Assembly (NCBI GenBank): GCA_017628435.1
Contig: JAGBZE010000188.1
Location: 1-8,367 of the forward strand
Reading direction: 5' to 3'
DNA from: Akkermansia sp.
GTDB taxonomy: Bacteria > Verrucomicrobiota > Verrucomicrobiia > Verrucomicrobiales > Akkermansiaceae
Length of the DNA stretch: 8,367 nucleotides
The position numbers and the translations under genes are program-made. The stretch's first letter is position 1; each line of letters opens with the position of its first letter. Positions 1 to 6,220 of the stretch are shown here, in pieces. A model generated the notes under the pieces. The model made no database searches, was not told the DNA's origin, and saw nothing but the letters and a program-made list of their open reading frames with translations.

Positions 1-83
1 AAACTGCTGCGTTGCTCCTCAATTTCGGATTTGGTCATGTACGTCAGTACACTCCCTTCATCCTCAATTTCAGCGCCTTGCAT
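1..83 (-). CDS. 5' end of an unrecognised gene (partial, runs off the window)
   Basis: An open frame begins at an ATG (bases 83-81) and continues off the left edge, giving at least 27 residues beginning MQGAEIEDEGSVLTYMTKSE. The segment is short, acidic and hydrophilic, with no signal peptide or motif, and I do not recognise the family. It lies 81 bases downstream of malQ on the same strand, so it could be co-transcribed. The start is uncertain. A second in-frame ATG lies at 38. A GTG further upstream, near 138, is preceded by AAGGAG at a good distance, but using it would make the intergenic hairpin at 114-138 coding. There is no clear Shine-Dalgarno sequence before the ATG at 83. Confidence 0.4.
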   Translation of the reverse strand, partial: MQGAEIEDEGSVLTYMTKSEIEEQRSS

Positions 84-113
84 TTTACTCACTCTTACAC
101 AACTTAAGAGGGC

Positions 114-138
114 GTGCCGAAATTTTGCATTTCGACAC
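114..138 (-). other. intergenic hairpin between malQ and the next gene
   Basis: In the minus-strand transcript, GTGTCGAAAT (138-129) and ATTTCGGCAC (123-114) can form a 10-bp stem with one G-U pair and a 5-base loop. No run of T follows, so it is a poor intrinsic terminator. It could be a weak terminator, a processing site or an mRNA-stabilising structure between malQ and the downstream gene. Confidence 0.4.
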
Positions 139-164
139 ACCTTCAAGTCTCCTTACATCGATGT

Positions 165-2834
165 TCAGATGCCTCTTCCGGTGAGGCGAATCATTTGGGT
201 CACTTTTTCGTTAAAGCCGCCCTCTGCCATGAGTTGTTCCAACGTGAGATGCATGCGGTAGCGCCAGTAGTGACGCGGATTGGCAGGCACATTGATGCGT
301 TCGGCATCGACATCGGCATAGCGCAGACGCTCATCGATGGAGAGCCAGTCCTGCAGGGTGAGAATGGTGAGCAGGGCGGGCGATTCCAGATGCTGACGTA
401 CTATTTGTTCGCAAAGATGGGCTGATGCCACCGTCGGTACCAGTCCCGTGTGGCCCAGCACATGACGGTAGAAACGGGCGGTCTCTTCCGGATTCTCTTC
501 CCACCAGCCGCGGAGCGTACTCATGTCGTGGGTGGAAATGGTGCACACGGAGCGGTAGGGGTATTCCCACACATGTCCGAAATCGTGCTGTGGGTTCTTG
601 GGCATGCGCTGGATTTCGAGACTGAGAATCTGCAACTGATCCATGGCCCAAGGCACGCAGTCGGGCACCATACCGAGGTCCTCACCGCACACCAGCATTG
701 GGGTGGCTTGCGTGAGTTGCGGCAGTTTCTTCATCGCCTCGTCATACCAGAACTGGTTGTGGCGTTCGTAGAAGTAGTGGTTGTAGAGACGATTGAAGGC
801 TTCCTTCTCGGGCCATGAAAGACGTTCGAAAATCGGACTGTCCTGCACACTGATGCGAGGATGGTAGAGATGGGGATTCTTGCGGTCGGGCACAAAGAGC
901 ACGTTCTCAATCAAGGCATAAAGTCCATCGAGCAGACAACGGTCTGCCTCGCTGGTGCGTCCCTGTTCGCGGAAATAGGTTTCGAGTTTGCGTTGGGTGT
1001 CGAATTCCGGACGCAAGGCATAGATGTCGTCGTGCTCATGCTGCAGGAAGTGGATTTTTACTTCTGCTGCCTGTTCGCCGAAGAAACGATCGACGATGGC
1101 GGCATTGATGAATGGGCGCGTCATGAAGTCCTTTTGGAAGGGCAGACCGAAACTGCCGATTTCTTCCGGCGACATGGGGAGGGCCGGAGAGAACTGTCCC
1201 AGCAAACCATTGACCGAATGTGACGGGATTTCCCAGATACGGAAGAATCCCAGAATGTGGTCAATGCGGTAGGCGGTGAAGTATTCTGCCATCTTGGTAA
1301 AGCGACGGCGCCACCACTGGTAGCCATCGGCTGCCATCACGTCCCAGTTGTAGGTGGGGAAGCCCCAGTTCTGACCTTTGGCTGAGAAGGCATCGGGGGG
1401 AGCCCCTGCCTGTCCGTTCATGTTGAAATAGTAGGGTTCGGTCCAGGCTTCCACACTGTTCGGACTGATGCCAATGGGGATGTCGCCCTTGAAAATGACT
1501 TCCTTCGAACGGGCATATTCGCCGGCGGCCAGCAACTGGACGTGGAGAAGATATTGCAGGTAGTAGTAGAATGCGACATCGTGGTAGGTGTCGGCTTTGG
1601 GACGACATAGGGCTGCCACGGCGTCGGCATCGTAAATGCGATGTTCCGGCCACTGACTGAAAACGGGACTACCGAAGCGGTCGCGCAAGCAGGAGAACAC
1701 GGCATAGGGTTGCAACCAGTGGGCATTCTCCTTAAAGAAGGTTTTGAAGGCGGCAGAAGCGAGCACTGCCTCGGCATTCTCTTCATAAGCCTGGCGCAGG
1801 TAGGCGCGTTTGAGTTGGTTCACTGCCTCATAGTCCACCTGGGGCAGGAGGTTGAGGGCTGCCCACTGTCGGCGATAGCTGTCCATCAGCTCCGCATTCG
1901 CCAGTTCGGGCACCTGACGGAGGTCGATGTACATGGGGTGGAAAGCATAGATGGAGATGCTGTTGTAGGGATAAGAGTCGGTCCAGGTGCCGGTGATGGT
2001 GGTGTCGTTGATGGGCAGAATCTGTACGGCACGTTGTCCGGTGAGCACCGCCCAGTCCACCATGCGGCGGAGATCGCCGAAGTCGCCCACCCCCTGACTG
2101 CCTTCACTGCGAAGGGAGAACACGGGGATGGCGGTACCAGCCACCTTGCGAGCGGTAGAGGGGAAATAGAGCTCGGTTTCGGGCAGCACGCAATGGTCGT
2201 CCGTTTCGAGCTGGGGCAGATAGAAATGACGATTGGGACCTCCTTCCCATTCTTCCACCACTCCCGTGTCGCTATTGACTGCCACCAGTTTGTAGTCGCC
2301 CACTTCGGTCAGGTTCTTCAAATCGAGGGTCAGACTCCACAGGTGGGGGTGTATCTCTTCGAAGGGTAGGGCGGCCGTTACTTCCCAGTTTCCTAAAGCC
2401 TTTCCTTCGCCCAACAAAGCCAAATGCTGACCTTTGTGTCGCAGACAGGGGCAGAGCACACGGAGTGTCAAACTGTTGTGAGGTGACTGCGTGTGACCCT
2501 TTGCTGTAGCAGGTTGATCGCCCGAGAAAGCGGAGGTGAAAAGATAGGATGCCAGAGGTTGGTCGCGCCATACATCCGAAATATGATATTGGGCTTCGCG
2601 TTGGCGCCATTTGGGGAGCGCATGCGGAAGGCGTCCCCCTTCCAGACGAACGACTTGACCATCGCGGAACACACCATAGCGATAAGTGGCGGGAAGTGTC
2701 TTGACCTCGATGCTACCTTCCCAATGGTAGCCATCGACTGTACCGAGCATGAAGGGAACAATGGCATGGTCAAATAGGATGCCCACCTCTTCGCCCCACT
2801 CTGTTCGGTAGTCTATACGGAATACTAATTTCAT
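165..2834 (-). CDS. malQ: 4-alpha-glucanotransferase, DPE2-like, two CBM20 domains plus GH77
   Basis: Encodes 889 residues. The enzyme moves glucosyl or maltosyl units between alpha-1,4-glucans (maltose, maltodextrin, glycogen) and is expected in the cytoplasm, since no signal peptide is seen. Residues about 1-100 and 120-215 look like two CBM20 starch-binding domains; the second has LGNW (147-150) and WEGGPNR (196-202). GH77 spans about 225-889. The three catalytic acids are present: nucleophile D525 in YRIDH, acid/base E718 in CGEDLG, and D770 in STHDMSTLRGWW. From established knowledge, E. coli MalQ uses D448, E496 and D548. The last spacing (52) is identical here, but the first is 193 instead of 48, so about 145 residues are inserted at about 540-700. 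Two CBM20 domains plus such an insertion is the architecture of plant DPE2 and Bacteroidota homologues. I chose the ATG at 2834 because CBM20 begins right after it and a promoter-like box lies upstream; an upstream extension of 32 codons is possible but unlikely. Confidence 0.93.
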   Translation of the reverse strand: MKLVFRIDYRTEWGEEVGILFDHAIVPFMLGTVDGYHWEGSIEVKTLPATYRYGVFRDGQVVRLEGGRLPHALPKWRQREAQYHISDVWRDQPLASYLFTSAFSGDQPATAKGHTQSPHNSLTLRVLCPCLRHKGQHLALLGEGKALGNWEVTAALPFEEIHPHLWSLTLDLKNLTEVGDYKLVAVNSDTGVVEEWEGGPNRHFYLPQLETDDHCVLPETELYFPSTARKVAGTAIPVFSLRSEGSQGVGDFGDLRRMVDWAVLTGQRAVQILPINDTTITGTWTDSYPYNSISIYAFHPMYIDLRQVPELANAELMDSYRRQWAALNLLPQVDYEAVNQLKRAYLRQAYEENAEAVLASAAFKTFFKENAHWLQPYAVFSCLRDRFGSPVFSQWPEHRIYDADAVAALCRPKADTYHDVAFYYYLQYLLHVQLLAAGEYARSKEVIFKGDIPIGISPNSVEAWTEPYYFNMNGQAGAPPDAFSAKGQNWGFPTYNWDVMAADGYQWWRRRFTKMAEYFTAYRIDHILGFFRIWEIPSHSVNGLLGQFSPALPMSPEEIGSFGLPFQKDFMTRPFINAAIVDRFFGEQAAEVKIHFLQHEHDDIYALRPEFDTQRKLETYFREQGRTSEADRCLLDGLYALIENVLFVPDRKNPHLYHPRISVQDSPIFERLSWPEKEAFNRLYNHYFYERHNQFWYDEAMKKLPQLTQATPMLVCGEDLGMVPDCVPWAMDQLQILSLEIQRMPKNPQHDFGHVWEYPYRSVCTISTHDMSTLRGWWEENPEETARFYRHVLGHTGLVPTVASAHLCEQIVRQHLESPALLTILTLQDWLSIDERLRYADVDAERINVPANPRHYWRYRMHLTLEQLMAEGGFNEKVTQMIRLTGRGI

Positions 2835-2864
2835 AGTGTTAGTGAGTAAAAATAAAAATTCCCC

Positions 2865-2872
2865 CAAAAATA
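2865..2872 (-). promoter_or_regulatory. candidate Bacteroidota-type -7 promoter box of malQ
   Basis: The minus strand reads TATTTTTG, an exact fit to the Bacteroidota -7 consensus TAnnTTTG, 30 bases before the malQ ATG. This predicts a leader of about 25 bases that is AT-rich and lacks a Shine-Dalgarno sequence, as is usual in that phylum. A clear TTTG -33 box at the expected spacing is not seen, and an 8-base degenerate match can arise by chance in AT-rich DNA. Confidence 0.4.
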
Positions 2873-2916
2873 GGGAATTCTTTTGAATAAACTCCGTTTT
2901 GCGCGAAAGTTTTTTA

Positions 2917-2958
2917 AGGTCAAAGGTCAAAGGTTAGGGATTAGGGATTAGGGATTAG
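2917..2958. repeat. heptamer tandem array, six units
   Basis: Six consecutive 7-base units in one register: AGGTCAA twice, AGGTTAG once (a hybrid of the two forms), then GGATTAG three times, followed by GGG. The array lies about 80 bases upstream of the malQ start and immediately before the GC-rich block. It resembles slipped-strand repeats. No coding role is evident. Confidence 0.85.
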
Positions 2959-2960
2959 GG

Positions 2961-3150
2961 GGCGGCTTGCCTCGGCATAATCTGAATGGTGGAGACGGGT
3001 GCAAGCAAGCGATAGCGCGACGCAAAGCCCCAGGCCCGCAGGGCGCGGGCGAGCGCAATCGCCAGCGAAGGGCGACGCTGACAGCCACGCCCCGCGCACA
3101 ATACACCCCCAAACCCACCCGTCCCAAAAAATAACCTCGGGAAAACGTAA
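2961..3150. other. GC-rich structured noncoding block with three stem-loops
   Basis: This block is far richer in G+C than its flanks. It carries three perfect short inverted repeats in a row: GCCCGC/GCGGGC (3034-3050), GGCGA/TCGCC (3048-3063) and CAGCG/CGCTG (3063-3080). The second stem overlaps the edges of both neighbours, so the three cannot all form completely at once. An open frame of about 68 codons crosses the block on the minus strand, but its composition is dictated by the GC-rich repeats and it resembles no protein family I know. The block looks like a dispersed REP/BIME-like intergenic element, although only one copy is in the window. Confidence 0.4.
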
Positions 3151-3160
3151 TCTTGGCCCA

Positions 3161-3175
3161 TTAGAACGATTCTAA
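3161..3175. promoter_or_regulatory. palindrome TTAGAACGATTCTAA (copy A), operator- or promoter-like
   Basis: A 15-base near-palindrome with 7-1-7 symmetry (TTAGAAC-G-ATTCTAA, 6 of 7 half-site positions matched). A near-identical copy lies at 4747-4761, and the octamer AAGAGTGT follows both in the same orientation (3182-3189 here). The 7-1-7 form resembles Fur/PerR-family operators. On the minus strand it also contains TAGAAT, a plausible -10 box, seven bases before an ATG at 3161. No good -35 box is seen. Confidence 0.45.
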
Positions 3176-3220
3176 GGTGCAAAGAGTGTGAAATGAAAAC
3201 AGGCGGGGCCTGAGTGAAAA

Positions 3221-3239
3221 TAAAAGGCTGTGCCTTTTA
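3221..3239. other. small hairpin downstream of the CDF gene
   Basis: TAAAAGGC and GCCTTTTA form a perfect 8-bp stem around the 3-base loop TGT. It lies about 70 bases past the CDF stop. It has T runs inside the stem rather than after it, so it is a weak terminator candidate for minus-strand read-through. Confidence 0.35.
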
Positions 3240-3286
3240 AATGAAGGATGAAAACACTCGCTTTGCTCGTGTGAGATGGGAGGGCG

Positions 3287-3306
3287 GCGGGACTGGTAAA
3301 TCCCGC
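3287..3306 (-). terminator. hairpin directly after the CDF gene, possible weak terminator
   Basis: GCGGGA and TCCCGC form a 6-bp GC-rich stem around an 8-base loop, starting one base beyond the CDF stop codon. No T tract follows on the minus strand, so intrinsic termination would be inefficient. It may instead protect the 3' end, or act together with the hairpin at 3221-3239. Confidence 0.35.
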
Positions 3307-3307
3307 T

Positions 3308-4708
3308 TCATTCCTCATAGGTCACCATGATGCGGGCGAGGTTGGGGAGGCGTTCGGCGAGTTTCTTGTTGAGCTTGGTGAGGCGGGCGTGGCTTTCGGC
3401 TACGGTGAGGCGGGGTTCCTTGGGAATGGTGATGATGCAGAGCCGCTCGAGGCCGCGGGTGTAGCAGTGCACGGCGGTGGGCAGGGGGGCGCCGCGGTGT
3501 ATCATGGCCTGGCGCACGAGTTCCTCCCAATCGGTGGGCAGGGGCTCGGGGCAGGTGGGAACCTGGCGCAGGTCGGGCTCCACATGCAGGGCTACGACAT
3601 CTGCCTTCAGGTTGCGCTGCACTTCCTTGCGGAAGGCCTCGATGGCGACCTGCCAGGATTCCAGCGTGGCATCCGGCGGCAGCTCCAGGTCTACGGCGAT
3701 GATGAACTGGCCGGCATCCGTATGCTGGAGCACGAGCCCGTGCACGCCGAAGCGGTGGGTGAGCGCCAGGCGGCGGATGACGAATTCCGGGGTTTCGGGC
3801 AGGGATTGGGCGGGGGTCATGTGCACCATGGTTTCGGCACCTTCCAAGGTGGAGGCCACGAGGCTTTCTATGGCATCGGCAATTTCATGGGCGGTATCTA
3901 CATGCAGGCTGTGGGGCACCTGCACCTCCATGTCCACATAGTAGCGGGCGCCGGATTCGCGCACACGGAGACGGGAGAGCGGGTAGGTGGGCATGCGCTC
4001 TGCCATAGCCTGCCGCACGAGGGCAGAGGCCTCGCTGCTGGCTTTATCCATGAGGTTATTAATGGACTGCTGGCCGAGTTCCTTGCACACATGCAGGATG
4101 AGCCCGGCCACCACGAGGGAGGCAAATACGTCTGCACGCAGGAGGAACCAGTGCAGCCAGCTGCCGGAAACCGTCATATCTGCCACGGCTGCACCGGTGA
4201 TGCCGAAGAGCACGGCGGCGCTGCTCCAGATATCGGTGGTGAAGTGGGCGGCATCTGCCTCCAGCGCGGCGCTGCGGGTTTCGCGGGCCACGCGCTTGAG
4301 CATGCGGGCGCGGTTCACATCCACCAGGATGGAGAGGATGATGACGCCAAAGGCCCAGTAGGAAAAGGTGACTTCCAGCGCGGCGGGGTCATTGCTCAGC
4401 AGACGCTCCGCTGCCTCCAGAATAACCCAGGCGGCGGTGGCCATGAGCAGCAGGGTTTCTGCCAGGGCCATCAGGTTTTCCACCTTGCCGTGGCCGTAGG
4501 GGTGCTCTTCATCCGCAGGGCGGGCGGCTACCTTCACGGCGTACACTGTGCCGCCGGCGGCCACCAGATCCAGCGCGCTGTGCAGCGCCTCCGAGAGGAT
4601 ACCCAGGGAGCCGGTGATGATGCCTACCACCAGTTTGGTGGTGGCCAGTGCACCGCTCCAGATAACGGATGACCACGCTGCTACGCTTTTCTTGCTGTCT
4701 GCGTCCAT
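3308..4708 (-). CDS. cation diffusion facilitator (CDF) metal-efflux transporter with three C-terminal ZT-like domains
   Basis: Encodes 466 residues. CDF proteins export Zn2+, Fe2+, Co2+ or Mn2+ from the cytoplasm in exchange for protons, working as dimers in the inner membrane. Six membrane segments are visible (about 12-32, 36-56, 82-102, 116-132, 157-178, 187-208). The metal site is H43/D47 in HSALD and H155/D159 in HFTTD, an HD-HD arrangement usual in zinc-type members; E. coli YiiP has DD-HD. The loop motif HPYGHGKVE (69-77) is present. Typical members have about 300 residues and one cytoplasmic dimerisation domain. Here the tail holds three units of about 70 residues (226-299, 307-379, 394-466), each helix - beta hairpin - helix - beta, ending MVHMTP, ALHVEP and IMVTYEE. 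The ATG at 4708 is chosen because the first membrane helix follows directly; longer frames run into the promoter region. It diverges from ppa, and a palindrome at 4747-4761 overlaps its likely -10 box. Confidence 0.9.
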   Translation of the reverse strand: MDADSKKSVAAWSSVIWSGALATTKLVVGIITGSLGILSEALHSALDLVAAGGTVYAVKVAARPADEEHPYGHGKVENLMALAETLLLMATAAWVILEAAERLLSNDPAALEVTFSYWAFGVIILSILVDVNRARMLKRVARETRSAALEADAAHFTTDIWSSAAVLFGITGAAVADMTVSGSWLHWFLLRADVFASLVVAGLILHVCKELGQQSINNLMDKASSEASALVRQAMAERMPTYPLSRLRVRESGARYYVDMEVQVPHSLHVDTAHEIADAIESLVASTLEGAETMVHMTPAQSLPETPEFVIRRLALTHRFGVHGLVLQHTDAGQFIIAVDLELPPDATLESWQVAIEAFRKEVQRNLKADVVALHVEPDLRQVPTCPEPLPTDWEELVRQAMIHRGAPLPTAVHCYTRGLERLCIITIPKEPRLTVAESHARLTKLNKKLAERLPNLARIMVTYEE

Positions 4709-4746
4709 GTGAATGACTTTACCTTGTTCTACCCGATTAGTCAAGC

Positions 4747-4761
4747 TTAGAGTGATTCTAA
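4747..4761. promoter_or_regulatory. palindrome TTAGAGTGATTCTAA (copy B) in the CDF/ppa divergent region
   Basis: A 15-base 7-1-7 near-palindrome, differing from copy A at two central positions, with AAGAGTGT following at 4764-4771 as in copy A. On the minus strand it contains TAGAAT (4760-4755), a good -10 box that would start the CDF mRNA near 4748 with a leader of about 40 bases. No matching -35 box is seen at 17 bases. It could be a Fur-family operator over the CDF promoter, the -10 region itself, or both. Confidence 0.5.
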
Positions 4762-4802
4762 ATAAGAGTGTAGAAAAGCTCATCTGAGGCAGAGGTTGCA
4801 AC

Positions 4803-4831
4803 TTGACATGTTTTTCAGGGAATGCTAGGAT
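4803..4831 (+). promoter_or_regulatory. sigma70-like promoter of ppa, predicting a leaderless mRNA
   Basis: A perfect -35 box TTGACA (4803-4808), an exact 17-base spacer and the -10 box TAGGAT (4826-4831). Transcription would begin about seven bases later, at 4837-4839, which is at or next to the A of the ppa ATG (4839). Confidence 0.75.
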
Positions 4832-4838
4832 ACACAGT

Positions 4839-5336
4839 ATGAGTACTCCGCGCATAGTAGAAGCCCGCATAGAGATTCCCATGGGAAGCCGCAATAAGTA
4901 TGAGGTGGATGAGAAGACCGGCCACATCAAGCTGGATCGTGTGCTGTATTCCTCCGTGTATTATCCGGCAGAATATGGTTTTGTGGAATCTACCCGGTAT
5001 CTGGATGGCGACCCGCTGGATATTCTGGTGTTCACCTCTGCGCCCACCTTTCCGGGGTGCTATGTGGACTGCCGCATTATCGGCGGGATGGATATGATTG
5101 ACGGTGGTAAACCGGACGTGAAGATTCTGGCCGTGAATGTGGGCGACCCTCGCTATGATCATGTGAACACCCTGGAGGATTTGCCCCCGCATTATCTGCA
5201 GGAAATCCAGAACTTTTTCCTGACTTACAAGACACTGCAGAACAAGAAGACTGAGGTGGGTGATTTCTTTGGAGTGGATACCGCCTGCAGCATTATTGAT
5301 GCGTCGATTGAACGATATGCGGCAGAGAGTAAATGA
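4839..5336 (+). CDS. ppa: inorganic pyrophosphatase, family I
   Basis: Encodes 165 residues. It hydrolyses pyrophosphate to two phosphates in the cytoplasm, driving nucleic acid synthesis and other biosynthetic reactions forward. Active-site residues are recognisable against E. coli PPase numbering: K20 and E22 (IEIPMGSRNKYE), R34, Y46, the metal-binding D56/D58/D61 in DGDPLD, D88 and D93 (five apart, as D97 and D102 in E. coli), K95, and Y130/K131 in FFLTYK. The IEIPxGSRNKYE form is closer to actinobacterial and archaeal PPases than to the E. coli one. Length is normal for the family. The ATG at 4839 is the only start that keeps the IEIP strand and lies downstream of the promoter; an in-frame TTG at 4803 is part of the -35 box. 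It is divergent from the CDF gene and convergent with the ferredoxin gene. Confidence 0.95.
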   Translation: MSTPRIVEARIEIPMGSRNKYEVDEKTGHIKLDRVLYSSVYYPAEYGFVESTRYLDGDPLDILVFTSAPTFPGCYVDCRIIGGMDMIDGGKPDVKILAVNVGDPRYDHVNTLEDLPPHYLQEIQNFFLTYKTLQNKKTEVGDFFGVDTACSIIDASIERYAAESK

Positions 5337-5357
5337 GCCGCATATGATTCTCCCAAC

Positions 5358-5394
5358 AAAAAAGCCGCGCTCCCATGGGAAGCACGGCTTTTTT
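5358..5394. terminator. bidirectional terminator between ppa and the ferredoxin gene
   Basis: A long stem built on the palindrome TCCCATGGGA (5371-5380), extended by GCCG/CGGC pairs and six A-T pairs, with one bulge and one mismatch. The sequence reads A6-stem-T6, so each strand has a run of T at its 3' side. It lies 21 bases after the ppa stop and 21 bases after the ferredoxin stop on the other strand. Confidence 0.9.
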
Positions 5395-5415
5395 AGTCGG
5401 GAAGCAGGGTGGGTA

Positions 5416-6165
5416 TCAGAGATAAATTTCCGGCTTCTTCGGTTCGCTTGCCACGGCGTTGAGTCGCTCTGCAAAGGCTGCCTGGGCCGGGGGCGGCAGC
5501 AGGCGGGCCTTGCGAGGACAGATGGCCATGCAGCGCATGCAGAGAATGCAGCGGCTGGCATCGGTGCTGCGCGGGTTACCTGCCGGTATGGCCTCTACCG
5601 GGCACTTGATGGCGCACATGCCACAGCCTCCGCAGGCATCGGTAACCATGGGAGTGACTGGCATCTGGGGCAGGGGGCGGTATTCCTCGTTGCCGGGAAC
5701 GCATACGGTGTCGGCTTGGCCGGAGGCGAGCTTGGCGGCAACGGCATTGCCGAAATCGACGGCCTGTGCCAGGTCTGCGGCATCCGGGCGACCGGGAGCA
5801 ATGCTGCGCACAATGCTGTGCTCTGCAATGAATGCGGCTGCGGCGATTACCCGGAATCCGGCAACGGTGAGGGTATTGCGGAGCTCCAGCAGAGCATCTT
5901 CATAGGCCCGGTTGCCGTAGACTACAACGGCAATGGCCGGGCTTCCGTTGCCCTGGAGAGCCTTAAGCCGCTGCACGGCAACCGCCGGCAGGCGCCCCCC
6001 GTATACCGGCATTACGGCCAGCAGCGGTGTTTCTGCGTTAACCTCCACCGGGGTGACCGGTGCACAGAGGTCAACGCGGGCAGTCATACGTGCACCGGCT
6101 ATGGCGGTGGCAATTTTGGAACAGCCCCCTGTGGGGCTGAATACGGCAGAAGTCCATGTGTTCAT
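5416..6165 (-). CDS. flavodoxin-like protein with two 4Fe-4S clusters (EFR1-type ferredoxin)
   Basis: Encodes 249 residues. Residues 1-145 form a flavodoxin-like fold with the phosphate-binding loop FSPTGG (9-14), the flavin-loop motif PVYGGRLP (53-60) and VVYGNRAYED (81-90). The C-terminal part has two ferredoxin motifs: C178, C181, C184 and C188, and C206, C209, C212 and C216, each of the CxxCxxCxxxCP form. Proteins of this kind are cytoplasmic electron carriers that could pass electrons between FMN and the clusters; their partners are usually unknown and none is nearby here. The ATG at 6165 is chosen because the first flavodoxin strand begins right after it and the promoter lies just upstream; a longer frame to 6204 would include the -10 and -35 boxes. 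It appears monocistronic. Confidence 0.9.
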   Translation of the reverse strand: MNTWTSAVFSPTGGCSKIATAIAGARMTARVDLCAPVTPVEVNAETPLLAVMPVYGGRLPAVAVQRLKALQGNGSPAIAVVVYGNRAYEDALLELRNTLTVAGFRVIAAAAFIAEHSIVRSIAPGRPDAADLAQAVDFGNAVAAKLASGQADTVCVPGNEEYRPLPQMPVTPMVTDACGGCGMCAIKCPVEAIPAGNPRSTDASRCILCMRCMAICPRKARLLPPPAQAAFAERLNAVASEPKKPEIYL

Positions 6166-6175
6166 ATCATGAAGT

Positions 6176-6204
6176 ATTCTAACCGCTTGTTTTGTGAATT
6201 GCAA
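6176..6204 (-). promoter_or_regulatory. sigma70-like promoter of the ferredoxin gene, very short leader
   Basis: On the minus strand, the -35 box TTGCAA (6204-6199), a 17-base spacer and the -10 box TAGAAT (6181-6176). The predicted start near 6169 leaves only about 4 bases before the ATG at 6165, so there is no room for a Shine-Dalgarno sequence. The -10 lies in TTAGAAT, the same heptamer as in the two palindromes near the CDF gene. Confidence 0.6.
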
Positions 6205-6220
6205 TTGGTAATTGTATCAG
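6192..6220 (+). promoter_or_regulatory. weak promoter candidate for the lipoprotein gene
   Basis: TTGTGA (6192-6197), 17 bases, then TATCAG (6215-6220), each matching consensus at 4 of 6 positions. It would overlap the divergent ferredoxin promoter and give a leader of about 95 bases containing a small hairpin (ACAGG/CCTGT, about 6295-6313). AATTG occurs repeatedly here (AATTGCAATT, CAATT-GGT-AATTG, about 6198-6214) and could be a shared operator. No better promoter was found. Confidence 0.25.

Noticed and set aside
1641..2369. Plus-strand frame of 242 codons opposite malQ
   Set aside because: Lies wholly within the GH77/CBM20 coding sequence on the other strand and shows no domain.
2955..3182. 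A 75-codon minus-strand frame through the GC-rich block (TTG start at 3182, ATG at 3161)
   Set aside because: The composition is imposed by GC-rich stem-loops, the stop falls in the heptamer array, and the protein matches nothing I recognise. Kept only as an observation in the findings.
3244..3275. Imperfect hairpin around ACACTCGC/GCTCGTGT
   Set aside because: The stem is interrupted by two G-A oppositions and its inner helix is only 2 bp, so it is not a convincing structure or terminator.
3389..4672. Long plus-strand frame opposite the CDF gene (427 codons)
   Set aside because: Antisense shadow in GC-rich DNA. The minus-strand frame has complete CDF motifs, and the plus-strand translation is Gly/His-rich with no family signature.
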